A stretch of 64,000 bases of DNA, taken from CAYJAZ01 sp964368455 (GTDB lineage Bacteria > Desulfobacterota > Desulfovibrionia > Desulfovibrionales > Desulfovibrionaceae). The DNA is taken from contig CAYJAZ010000008.1 of the NCBI GenBank assembly GCA_964368455.1, positions 55,523 to 119,522 of the forward strand. Direction: 5' to 3'. The notes under the pieces were generated by a model, which saw only the letters and a program-made list of their open reading frames with translations, was not told the DNA's origin and made no database searches. The translations under genes and the position numbers were made by a program. How positions within the stretch are numbered: the stretch's first letter is position 1; the number at the start of each line of letters is the position of its first letter. Positions 27,328-35,006 of this stretch are shown here, one piece after another.

Positions 27328-27346
27328 TTTTTTTATAAATTATTCT

Positions 27347-27378
27347 AAAAGCCAAAGTTCACTCACTTTGGCTTTTTT
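27347..27378 (+). terminator. Terminator after the chemoreceptor gene
   Basis: A 12-bp stem, AAAAGCCAAAGT/ACTTTGGCTTTT, with a TCACTC loop and a T-run. Confidence 0.88.
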
Positions 27379-27518
27379 ATTTAATAGATAAAATGATTTT
27401 AATACAAATAAATTTAAGTTGACCCTTTTTTGCATTCTTGTTATTTTGCCAAAAATCACAAAAACTCAATTAATAAGTAATGCATAGCATTATTAATGAT
27501 AAAACTGAGGAGAATAAA

Positions 27519-28250
27519 ATGGCTGGACACAGTAAATGGGCTAATATCCAACATCGTAAAGGTAGACAAGATGCAAAACGTGGTGCAGTGTTTACAAAAG
27601 CTGCAAAAGAAATCATTATTGCTGCAAAAGGTGGCGGTGATCCTGCAGGAAATTCTCGCTTACGTGCTGCTATTGCTGCGGCAAAAGCTGTAAACCTTCC
27701 TAAAGATAAGATTGAAACAGCAATACGCAAAGGAACAGGCGCTGAAGCTGGCGGCGATTTATTTGAACTCAACTATGAAGGCTATGGCCCTTCTGGAATC
27801 GCCTTTATTGTTGAAACTGCAACTGACAATAAAAATAGAACGGTTTCTGAAATTCGCCATCTTTTTTCTAGAGCTGGAGGAAATTTAGGTGAAACTGGTT
27901 CAGTTTCATGGATGTTTGATAGAAAAGGTGTAATTTTAATAGATAAAAGCAAATACACTGAAGATCAAATCATGGAAATTGCATTAGAAGCTGGTGCTGA
28001 AGATGTAGTAGAAAGTGATGAAAATCTTGAAATCACAACTTCACTTGAAGATTTTTCTTCTGTTCGCGATGCATTAGAAAGTGCTGAAATTGAAATGACA
28101 TCTGCTGAATTATCCTATATTGCTCAAAACACAATAACTGTAGATAAAGAAGTTGCAGAAAAATTAATCAAATTTGTCGATAATTTAGAAGATAATGATG
28201 ATGTTCAAAAAGTGCATGCAAACTTTGATCTTCCAGATGATTTTGAATAA
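27519..28250 (+). CDS. yebC: YebC/PmpR (TACO1) family regulator or translation factor
   Basis: A 243-residue protein with the family N-terminus MAGHSKWANIQHRKGRQDAK, then FTKAAKEI, NLPKDKIETAIRKGTG and NEIRHLFSRAGGNLGETGSVSW-like segments. The family is annotated as DNA-binding transcriptional regulators; recent work also links it to relief of ribosome stalling on prolines. GAGGAG precedes ATG by 6-7 nt, which rules out the ATG 39 nt upstream at 27480. It is a single gene with terminators either side. Confidence 0.93.
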   Translation: MAGHSKWANIQHRKGRQDAKRGAVFTKAAKEIIIAAKGGGDPAGNSRLRAAIAAAKAVNLPKDKIETAIRKGTGAEAGGDLFELNYEGYGPSGIAFIVETATDNKNRTVSEIRHLFSRAGGNLGETGSVSWMFDRKGVILIDKSKYTEDQIMEIALEAGAEDVVESDENLEITTSLEDFSSVRDALESAEIEMTSAELSYIAQNTITVDKEVAEKLIKFVDNLEDNDDVQKVHANFDLPDDFE

Positions 28251-28505
28251 ATTATAAAATATTCTATTTTTGAAGCCTATTTTCTTTTGAATAGGCTTTT
28301 TTTTAAATCAAATTCGTGTTTATTTTCAAATGAAAATTATCACTTATCAAAATAAATAATGCCGAGTTAATAGAGAAATAATTTTTGATAAAAAGATGAA
28401 ATATTTTTAAATAGGCTTATAAAGATAATTTCAGGTCTAAAACTTTTATATTTTTCTAAATAGTAAAAAAGAAAATAAAAAAAAGAAAATCTCTAAAATT
28501 CTTGC
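28251..28505. other. Non-coding interval yebC to dsr promoter
   Basis: Contains a terminator for yebC (AGCCTATT, 28274-28281, pairing with AATAGGCT up to 28296, then T-run), followed by very AT-rich sequence without a credible ORF or RNA gene. Confidence 0.6.
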
Positions 28506-28534
28506 TTGTGATTTTTTTAAAAATAAACTATAAT
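28506..28534 (+). promoter_or_regulatory. Promoter of the dsrMKJOP operon
   Basis: TTGTGA (28506-28511), 17-nt spacer, perfect TATAAT (28529-28534). Transcription from about 28541 gives a leader of about 148 nt that contains an AAGAGT/ACTCTT hairpin (28583-28600). Confidence 0.7.
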
Positions 28535-28688
28535 TCTCGGGATAAGTTTATTGTGGGGATACTTTAGATTTATCTTTTTGTGAAGAGTGTCGCAACTCTT
28601 TATATTGTGTTTGTGGAATGCTTTCTCTTTAAAAAAGCTTATATAGCTGGGAAAGTTTGGATTAACTACCTAAAACTAGGGGTAGAAA

Positions 28689-29711
28689 ATGTTAAACGCT
28701 CTTGGGGCAACCCTCGCATTATTTTTCTTTGCATGGGGCTTATCGCTGATTGGTTTACAATCAGTATTGGGCGTGGCACTTCCATATGCTGCTATTATTA
28801 TCTTTATAGTAGGATTTGTATGGAGGCTTGTATACTGGGCTAAATCTCCAGTTCCTTTTGCCATTCCAACCGTCGGTGGACAAGAAAAGTCATTAAACTT
28901 CATTAAACCAAACAGAATCGATGCACCAACTTCAAACTTGGCTGTTATTGTTCGTATGTTTTTAGAAGTCTTTGCTTTCCGTTCTCTTTTTAGAAATACA
29001 CATGCAGTAAGAACAGAAATAAATGATGTTCCACGTATGACGTATTTTTCATCTAAATGGTTATGGTTTTTCGCATTAATTTTCCATTATTGCTTCTTAA
29101 TTATCCTTTTACGCCATATGCGCTTTTTCTTTGAGCCTGTTCCATTTAGTGTAACAGCTTTAGAATTTGTTGATGGCATTTTCCAAATAGGTGCGCCTCG
29201 TTTTTATTTGACAAATGCACTTATTGTGGCAGCTTTAGTATTCCTTTTCCTTCGTAGACTTGTCAACCCAAAAACACGCTACATCTCTCTTACTAACGAC
29301 TATTTCCCATTATTTTTAATCATGGGTGTTGTTTTGTCTGGAATTTGCATGCGTTATATGGACAAAGTTGATATTGCACAAGTAAAGGTATACACAATGG
29401 GCTTAGTAACCTTTAGCCCTATTTCAGCAGAAGGCATTTCAGCTATTTTCTTTGTTCACCTTACCTTTGTTTCTGTATTATTAATGTATTTCCCATTCTC
29501 TAAGCTTATGCACATGGGTGGTATATTCTTCTCACCAACAAGAAACTTAAAAGTGAACACACGTGAAGTTCGCCATGTCAATCCATGGTCACCACCTAAG
29601 AAATACCGTACTTATGCTGAATACGAAGATGAATTCCGTGAGCCTATGGCAGAAGCTGGTTTACCATTAGATAAACCATTTGTACCTGCACAAGAAGAAA
29701 ACAAAGCGTAA
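28689..29711 (+). CDS. dsrM: DsrM, cytochrome b subunit of the sulfite-reduction membrane complex
   Basis: Membrane cytochrome b of the NarI family in DsrMKJOP, the complex that connects quinones to DsrC/DsrAB in sulfite reduction. The 340-residue chain has about six helices (for example LALFFFAWGLSLIGL, IIFIVGFVWRLVYW, WLWFFALIFHYCFLIILL) with paired histidines as heme ligands (HYCF near 131 and HLTF in the last helices). AGGGGT lies about 6 nt before ATG. First gene of a five-gene operon with its own promoter; dsrK follows after 55 nt. Confidence 0.93.
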   Translation: MLNALGATLALFFFAWGLSLIGLQSVLGVALPYAAIIIFIVGFVWRLVYWAKSPVPFAIPTVGGQEKSLNFIKPNRIDAPTSNLAVIVRMFLEVFAFRSLFRNTHAVRTEINDVPRMTYFSSKWLWFFALIFHYCFLIILLRHMRFFFEPVPFSVTALEFVDGIFQIGAPRFYLTNALIVAALVFLFLRRLVNPKTRYISLTNDYFPLFLIMGVVLSGICMRYMDKVDIAQVKVYTMGLVTFSPISAEGISAIFFVHLTFVSVLLMYFPFSKLMHMGGIFFSPTRNLKVNTREVRHVNPWSPPKKYRTYAEYEDEFREPMAEAGLPLDKPFVPAQEENKA

Positions 29712-29766
29712 TTAATCTAGTATACTCATTACTTAAAACAAATTGCATACATGAGGGAGAATACTT

Positions 29767-31452
29767 ATGGCAAAACTGCCTACCCCAAATGAGCTTTTGT
29801 CTCAAAGTCCAGATTTTCCAAAAGAAAGCTGGTTTGATACAAAACCTGAAATAAAGCCAGGCAACTTCTGCTACCCAGCAAAAGTGGATATTATGGAAAA
29901 CTTAGGTATGCCACATCCACACGAATGGAATCCAGAAGAAGAAGATTGGCATCTTCCTGAAAATTGGGAAGAAATCATCTACAATGGCTTAAAAGAAAGA
30001 TTAGAAAAACACCGTTCACTCAAAGTATTTTTAGATATTTGTGTTCGTTGCGGTGCTTGTGCTGATAAATGTCATTATTTTCTTGGAACAAATGATCCAA
30101 AAAATATGCCAGTTCTTAGAGCTGAATTACTTCGTTCAGTTTACCGTAAAGACTTTACTTTAGCTGGTAAATTACTTGGTAAAGTTGTTGGTGCTCGTTC
30201 ACTTGACAAAGAAATCATCAAAGAATGGTTTACTTATGCTTACCAATGTACTGAATGTCGTCGTTGTTCGCTTTTCTGCCCTTACGGTATTGATACAGCT
30301 GAAATAACAGCCATTATCCGTGAACTCCTTTTCGAATTAGGACTAGGAACTAACTGGATTATGGAACCTGTTTCAAACTGTAACCGTACTGGTAACCACT
30401 TAGGTATTCAACCACACGCCTTTAAGGAAATTGTTGAATTCTTATGTGATGATATTGAAGACATTACTGGTGTTCGCATAGATCCACCTATCAACGAAAA
30501 AGGCCATGAAATCTTATTCGTTGCACCTTCTGGTGACGTTTTTGCTGATCCTGGTATCTATACATTCATGGGTTATCTTATGCTCTTCCACGAAATAGGT
30601 TTAGATTATACAATCTCAACTTATGCTTCTGAGGGCGGTAACTTTGGTTCTTTCGTCTCCTTTGATATGGCGAAAAAACTCAACGCAAAAATCTATGCTG
30701 AAGCAGATCGCTTAGGTGCAAAATGGATTTTAGGCGGCGAATGTGGCCATATGTGGCGTGTTGTTAACCAATATATGGATACATATAACGGCCCAACAAA
30801 TCCAAATATGATCACACCTGTTTCTCCAATAACTGGCACAGTTTTCCAAAATGCTGCATCAACTAAGATGGTGCATATTTCAGAATTTACAGCTGATCTT
30901 ATTAAACACAATAAGCTCAACTTAAAACCAGAAAGAAACCGCGGAATTATCACAACTTATCACGATTCATGTAACCCTGCTCGTGCTATGGGTATGTTAG
31001 ATGAACCTCGTTATGTATTAAAGCATGTAGTTGAAAACTTTGTAGAAATGCCAGAACGTACTATACGTGAAGAAACTTTCTGCTGTGGTTCTGGTACAGG
31101 CTTAAATACAGAAGAAATCATGGAATTACGTCTTCGTGGCGGTTTCCCACGTGGTAATGCTGTAAAATATGTTCAAGATAAATATGATGTAAACTGGCTT
31201 ACTTGTGTTTGCGCACTTGATAGAGCGACATTACCACCTGTAGCAGATTATTTTGCACCTGGTGTTGTTGTTTCTGGCTTGACAGAATTAGTTGCAAACG
31301 CATTAGTTATGACAGGTGAATCTCCTCGTACAATGGACTTAAGACAAGAAGATTTACAATGCCCAGATCCTGAACCAGAAGAAGAAATTGAAGAAGTAGT
31401 AGAAGAAGCAACAGTTGAAGCTACTGAAAATACTGAAAAAGGAGATGAATAG
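29767..31452 (+). CDS. dsrK: DsrK, HdrD-like iron-sulfur subunit
   Basis: Cytoplasm-facing catalytic subunit of DsrMKJOP, related to heterodisulfide reductase HdrD, proposed to reduce DsrC trisulfide. Two 4Fe-4S motifs are visible, CVRCGACADKC (about 97-107) and CTECRRCSLFCP (about 161-172), then two CCG-type domains including ECGHMWR and the catalytic-cluster segment TFCCGSGTG (about 440-448). At 561 residues it has normal length, with an acidic C-terminal tail rich in Glu and Val. GAGGGAG precedes ATG. dsrJ begins 2 nt after its stop. Confidence 0.94.
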   Translation: MAKLPTPNELLSQSPDFPKESWFDTKPEIKPGNFCYPAKVDIMENLGMPHPHEWNPEEEDWHLPENWEEIIYNGLKERLEKHRSLKVFLDICVRCGACADKCHYFLGTNDPKNMPVLRAELLRSVYRKDFTLAGKLLGKVVGARSLDKEIIKEWFTYAYQCTECRRCSLFCPYGIDTAEITAIIRELLFELGLGTNWIMEPVSNCNRTGNHLGIQPHAFKEIVEFLCDDIEDITGVRIDPPINEKGHEILFVAPSGDVFADPGIYTFMGYLMLFHEIGLDYTISTYASEGGNFGSFVSFDMAKKLNAKIYAEADRLGAKWILGGECGHMWRVVNQYMDTYNGPTNPNMITPVSPITGTVFQNAASTKMVHISEFTADLIKHNKLNLKPERNRGIITTYHDSCNPARAMGMLDEPRYVLKHVVENFVEMPERTIREETFCCGSGTGLNTEEIMELRLRGGFPRGNAVKYVQDKYDVNWLTCVCALDRATLPPVADYFAPGVVVSGLTELVANALVMTGESPRTMDLRQEDLQCPDPEPEEEIEEVVEEATVEATENTEKGDE

Positions 31453-31454
31453 TT

Positions 31455-31838
31455 ATGTATAATAAAAAATATGTTATATCTGCTATAGTTCTCTTTGTTG
31501 TAGCAGTTACTTCTCCTTTTTGGCTTAACATTGGTACAGAAAAATACGAATATCCTAAAGTAGCCCTTCCACAAGGCGAAGGCATGGAAGAATGTATTGA
31601 AGATGTTGCATTTATGCGTGCTGAGCACATGGCTTTATTAAACGAATGGCGTGATCAAGCATTGCGTGAAGGCAATCGTGTCTATGTTTCATCTAAAGGC
31701 AAGAAGTGGGAAATTTCTCTTCAAAACACTTGTATGGAATGCCATTCAAATTATGAAGATTTCTGCGAAAAATGTCACGTTCAAAACAGCGTAGACCCAT
31801 ATTGTTGGTCTTGCCATGTAAAACCTCAGGGGAACTAA
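31455..31838 (+). CDS. dsrJ: DsrJ, periplasmic triheme cytochrome c
   Basis: Triheme cytochrome subunit of DsrMKJOP. The three heme motifs are CMECH, CEKCH and CWSCH, all in the last 40 residues. An N-terminal hydrophobic anchor (about 5-22) holds it to the periplasmic face. In the family one heme is known to have an unusual His/Cys axial ligation. 127 residues, ordinary length. The stop is followed by a single base before the dsrO start. Confidence 0.95.
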   Translation: MYNKKYVISAIVLFVVAVTSPFWLNIGTEKYEYPKVALPQGEGMEECIEDVAFMRAEHMALLNEWRDQALREGNRVYVSSKGKKWEISLQNTCMECHSNYEDFCEKCHVQNSVDPYCWSCHVKPQGN

Positions 31839-31839
31839 T

Positions 31840-32616
31840 ATGAAGGCAACAAGAAGACACTTTCTCAAAGTGGCTGGTATTACAAGCGTTGCCCTTTTAG
31901 GTGGCGTTACTACAGCAAAAGCTCAAGTAGCTCCTGAAGGTGCACGTTATGAAAAAAACGAAAATGCTATTCATGCAGCTCGTTTTGCAATGGTAATTGA
32001 TACCCGCGCTTTTGATTCCTTAGAAAAATACGAAAAAGTTATGAGTGCTTGCCACATTAACCACAATGTGCCAACATCCATTCCAGCTCCACAAGACGTT
32101 AAGTGGATTTGGCCTGAAAAATACGCAGGCTCTTTTCCTGACGATACATCAACTAGAACATTACCAGAAGAAGTAAGAAATAGAGATATTTTATTACTTT
32201 GTAACCATTGTGCAAATCCTCCTTGCGTGCGTGTTTGCCCAACTGGTGCTACATATAAATTAGACAATGGTATTGTTACTATGGATTATCACCGTTGTAT
32301 TGGCTGTCGTTTCTGTATGGCTGGTTGTCCTTATGGCTCACGTTCTTTCAACTTCCAAGACGCTGAACCACAACTTAAGGAAATCAACCCAAGATACCCA
32401 AGCCGTACACGTGGTGCAGTAGAAAAATGTACTTTCTGTATAGAAAGATTAGAACAAGGTTTAATGCCTTTATGCGTTGAAGCATCTGATGGTGCTATAG
32501 TATTTGGTGATCTTGAAGATGAAAATTCAGAAGTTCGTCAAGTATTGGCTGAAAACTTTGCTGTTCGTCGTAAACCAACCTTAGGCACAGATCCAAGTGT
32601 CTATTACATAATATAG
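31840..32616 (+). CDS. dsrO: DsrO, Tat-exported ferredoxin-like subunit
   Basis: Periplasmic iron-sulfur subunit of DsrMKJOP. A twin-arginine signal, TRRHFLKVAGITSVALLGG (residues 3-21), precedes a ferredoxin domain with clusters CNHCANPPCVRVCP, CIGCRFCMAGCPYG and CTFCIERLEQGLMPLC. It pairs with the NrfD-like DsrP. 258 residues. A tatA gene lies 1.4 kb downstream. Confidence 0.94.
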   Translation: MKATRRHFLKVAGITSVALLGGVTTAKAQVAPEGARYEKNENAIHAARFAMVIDTRAFDSLEKYEKVMSACHINHNVPTSIPAPQDVKWIWPEKYAGSFPDDTSTRTLPEEVRNRDILLLCNHCANPPCVRVCPTGATYKLDNGIVTMDYHRCIGCRFCMAGCPYGSRSFNFQDAEPQLKEINPRYPSRTRGAVEKCTFCIERLEQGLMPLCVEASDGAIVFGDLEDENSEVRQVLAENFAVRRKPTLGTDPSVYYII

Positions 32617-32628
32617 GAGCCAATAACT

Positions 32629-33819
32629 ATGTTAGAAAAAGTATTAAAAGGCTCACCTAAATATTATATTTGGCTTGCTTTTCTTTTAGGCGTGATAGGT
32701 GTAGGTGCGATTGCTTACCTTGTTCAGCTTATTTACGGAATGCAAGTAACTGGACTTACTCGTGATAACTCATGGGGCTTTTATATTGCACAATTCACCT
32801 ATTTAGTTGGTGTTGCAGCTTCTGCTGTTATGCTAGTCTTGCCATCTTATTTCCATGGATATAAGCACTTTAAGCGCTTTATTATCTTTGGCGAATTCTT
32901 GGCTATTGGTGCAGTTATTATGTGCGTTCTCTTTATTGTTGTTGATATTGGTCAGCCTCATAAAGCGATGAATGTTATACTCTTCCCTACTCCAGGTTCT
33001 GTTATGTTCTGGGATATGACTGTTCTTGGCGGTTATCTCTTACTTAACTTAGTCATTGGTTGGGTTACATTAGAAGCAGAAAGATACGACATAGCTTATC
33101 CAGCTTGGTGTAAAAAGCTTATCTATCTCTCAGTTTTCTGGGCATTTGGTATCCACACAGTAACAGCTTTCCTTTATGCTGGTCTTCCTGGCAGACATAT
33201 GTGGCTTACAGCTATTCTTGCTGCTAGATTCTTGGCTTCAGCTTTCTGTTCAGGACCTGCAATTCTTTTACTTTGCATGCTCTTACTCAATAAATTAGTG
33301 AAGTTTGACATTGGCGAAAAAGCAACAAAAGCTCTTACAATGATTATTACTTATGCAATGGCTATCAACGTATTCTTCTATCTTTTAGAGCTTTTCACAG
33401 CTTTCTATAGCGGAATGCCTGGCCACCAACATCCATTTGTTTATATCTTCATGGGACATGATGGACATAGCATTTGGTTAAATGGTTGGATGTGGTTAGC
33501 AGTTGTTCTTGGTTTAGGTTCATTAGCATTGCTTATGATTCCACAAACACGTAATAACTTACAACTTCTTCCATACACTTTAATAGCTTTAGTTTTAGCT
33601 TCTTGGATTGATAAAGGCCTTAGCCTACTTATCGGTGGTTTTGCACCAAATCCATTTGAAGGTTACCCAACCTATACACCATCATTAGTTGAACTACTTG
33701 TTTCACTTGGTGTTCTTGGTATAGGCGTGCTTGTAGTTTCTATCTTATGGAAAATTGCATTAGATGTGAAAAAGGAAGCAGGAACTTTCGAACTTACCGA
33801 ACCAACTGACGCTCATTAA
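32629..33819 (+). CDS. dsrP: DsrP, NrfD-like quinone-interacting membrane subunit
   Basis: Ten-helix NrfD/PsrC family membrane protein of 396 residues that, with DsrO, exchanges electrons with the menaquinone pool. Typical segments are WGFYIAQFTYLVGVAASAVM (about 47-66), DIGQPHKAMNVILFPTPGSVMFWDM (about 106-130) and FLASAFCSGPAILLL. GGAG precedes ATG by about 8 nt. It ends the operon, which is closed by a strong hairpin. Confidence 0.94.
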   Translation: MLEKVLKGSPKYYIWLAFLLGVIGVGAIAYLVQLIYGMQVTGLTRDNSWGFYIAQFTYLVGVAASAVMLVLPSYFHGYKHFKRFIIFGEFLAIGAVIMCVLFIVVDIGQPHKAMNVILFPTPGSVMFWDMTVLGGYLLLNLVIGWVTLEAERYDIAYPAWCKKLIYLSVFWAFGIHTVTAFLYAGLPGRHMWLTAILAARFLASAFCSGPAILLLCMLLLNKLVKFDIGEKATKALTMIITYAMAINVFFYLLELFTAFYSGMPGHQHPFVYIFMGHDGHSIWLNGWMWLAVVLGLGSLALLMIPQTRNNLQLLPYTLIALVLASWIDKGLSLLIGGFAPNPFEGYPTYTPSLVELLVSLGVLGIGVLVVSILWKIALDVKKEAGTFELTEPTDAH

Positions 33820-33841
33820 AATTCTATAATATATCAACAAT

Positions 33842-33881
33842 AAAGGGAATACGCATATTTTTATGCCTATTCCCTTTATTT
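33842..33881 (+). terminator. Terminator of the dsr operon
   Basis: AAAGGGAATA pairs with TATTCCCTTT around an inner GCAT/ATGC helix, followed by a short T-rich tract. Confidence 0.8.
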
Positions 33882-33932
33882 TGAATCTCTATAGAAAAAA
33901 GATATTAAACTTGAATAAGCACACCTTATAAC

Positions 33933-33961
33933 TTGCATATTTTTCTTTCTTTTGTTATTAG
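33933..33961 (+). promoter_or_regulatory. Putative tatA promoter
   Basis: TTGCAT (33933-33938), 17-nt spacer, TATTAG (33956-33961), about 40 nt upstream of tatA. Confidence 0.4.
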
Positions 33962-34000
33962 TATTTAACAGTTAAAAACATTTTAATTCATGGAGTATTT

Positions 34001-34201
34001 ATGTTCGGAATTGGAACTCAGGAACTCTTAATTATCTTAGTCTTGGTTTTAGTGATTTTTGGAGCTAAAAAACTACCTGAAATAGGTTCAGGGCTAGGTA
34101 AAGCTATTCGTAATTTCAGACAATCATCTTTAGAACCTGATGAAATTGATATTACACCTAAAAAAGAAAGTGCAAGTAAAGACGAAAATAATAAAGTTTA
34201 A
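34001..34201 (+). CDS. tatA: Twin-arginine translocase subunit TatA/TatE
   Basis: Pore-forming subunit of Tat export. The 66-residue protein has the standard layout: short periplasmic start MFGIGTQE, one membrane helix (LLIILVLVLVIF), the FGAKKLPEIGSGLGKAIRNFR amphipathic segment, and a charged tail. tatC and tatB are not adjacent. It would serve DsrO and the DUF3179 protein in this window. Confidence 0.93.
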   Translation: MFGIGTQELLIILVLVLVIFGAKKLPEIGSGLGKAIRNFRQSSLEPDEIDITPKKESASKDENNKV

Positions 34202-34226
34202 TTTAATATATTAGAAGGAATTAATT

Positions 34227-34619
34227 ATGATTATTGATCAAGTTTCAGTTTTCTTAGAAAATAAAGCAGGCAAATTATCAAATGTGACTTCATTATTAGC
34301 AAAAGAAAATATTAATATCAGAGCTCTTTCATTAGCAGATACATCTGATTTTGGTATCTTACGCCTTATTCTAGATGATGTTACAAAGGCTGTTGAAGTT
34401 TTAAAATCCAATAATATCACAGTTCGTTCATCAAAAGTAATCGCTGTTGAAATTGACGACACTCCTGGTGGATTACAAAAAATAATCGATTTATTGTCTG
34501 AAAATGATGTAAATGTTGAATATATGTATGCATTTGCTGAAAGAAAAAATGAAAAAGCCTTACTTGCCTTTAGAACTGATGATCTAGATAAAGCCCAAGA
34601 AGTTATCAAACAACTCTAA
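34227..34619 (+). CDS. Tandem ACT-domain protein
   Basis: 130 residues composed of two ACT domains (about 1-66 and 67-130) with the ligand-site turns ENKAGKLSNVTSLLAKENINI and DTPGGLQKIIDLLSENDVNV. ACT pairs bind amino acids. In Deltaproteobacteria such proteins often neighbour paaK-type phenylacetate-CoA ligase; none is seen here. GAAGGAA precedes ATG. It may share the tatA transcript and is closed by the terminator downstream. Confidence 0.85.
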   Translation: MIIDQVSVFLENKAGKLSNVTSLLAKENINIRALSLADTSDFGILRLILDDVTKAVEVLKSNNITVRSSKVIAVEIDDTPGGLQKIIDLLSENDVNVEYMYAFAERKNEKALLAFRTDDLDKAQEVIKQL

Positions 34620-34640
34620 TAACTTCATTAAAATACTACT

Positions 34641-34670
34641 AAAAAAGCGAGAATTTTCTCGCTTTTTTTT
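34641..34670 (+). terminator. Terminator after the ACT-domain gene
   Basis: AAAAAGCGAGAA pairs with TTCTCGCTTTTT, minimal loop, followed by T8. Confidence 0.9.
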
Positions 34671-35006
34671 TCTATGCCATATAAAGAAATATGAATCAAT
34701 ATTAAAGGATTCGCCTCCCTCTTACATCAAGCCCTATTTCCCTCTAATGACAAAATATAAGCCTACACACATTTGGAACGCAGTGACAAATGGTAACTAA
34801 AACTCTGTAAAAACTGCTTCACACAATTTTAAAGCGGAAAAGTATTTAATGTTTTGGTGCAAAGCACCGAAACTTTAAAACTTTTCCGCAAATAAAAAAT
34901 AAAATATACTATTAACCACTAACTTACGCACTCATCTTGCATGCTAGGGTTTCCAAAGGGAATTATTCCCTTTGGCCGCCGGAGGCATAAAAGATAAAAT
35001 CACTTT
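34671..35006. repeat. Non-coding interval with two large palindromes
   Basis: No credible ORF. Two stem-loops stand out. The first spans 34834-34889: GCGGAAAAG/CTTTTCCGC enclosing GGTGC/GCACC. The second, 34953-34975, is a perfect 10-bp stem, CCAAAGGGAA/TTCCCTTTGG, with a TTA loop, directly followed by CCGCCGGAGGC. The second is GC-rich against AT-rich surroundings and looks like a REP-type element. It lies just 3' of nrdJ, so it may also end that transcript, but no T-run is seen on the minus strand. Confidence 0.55.
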
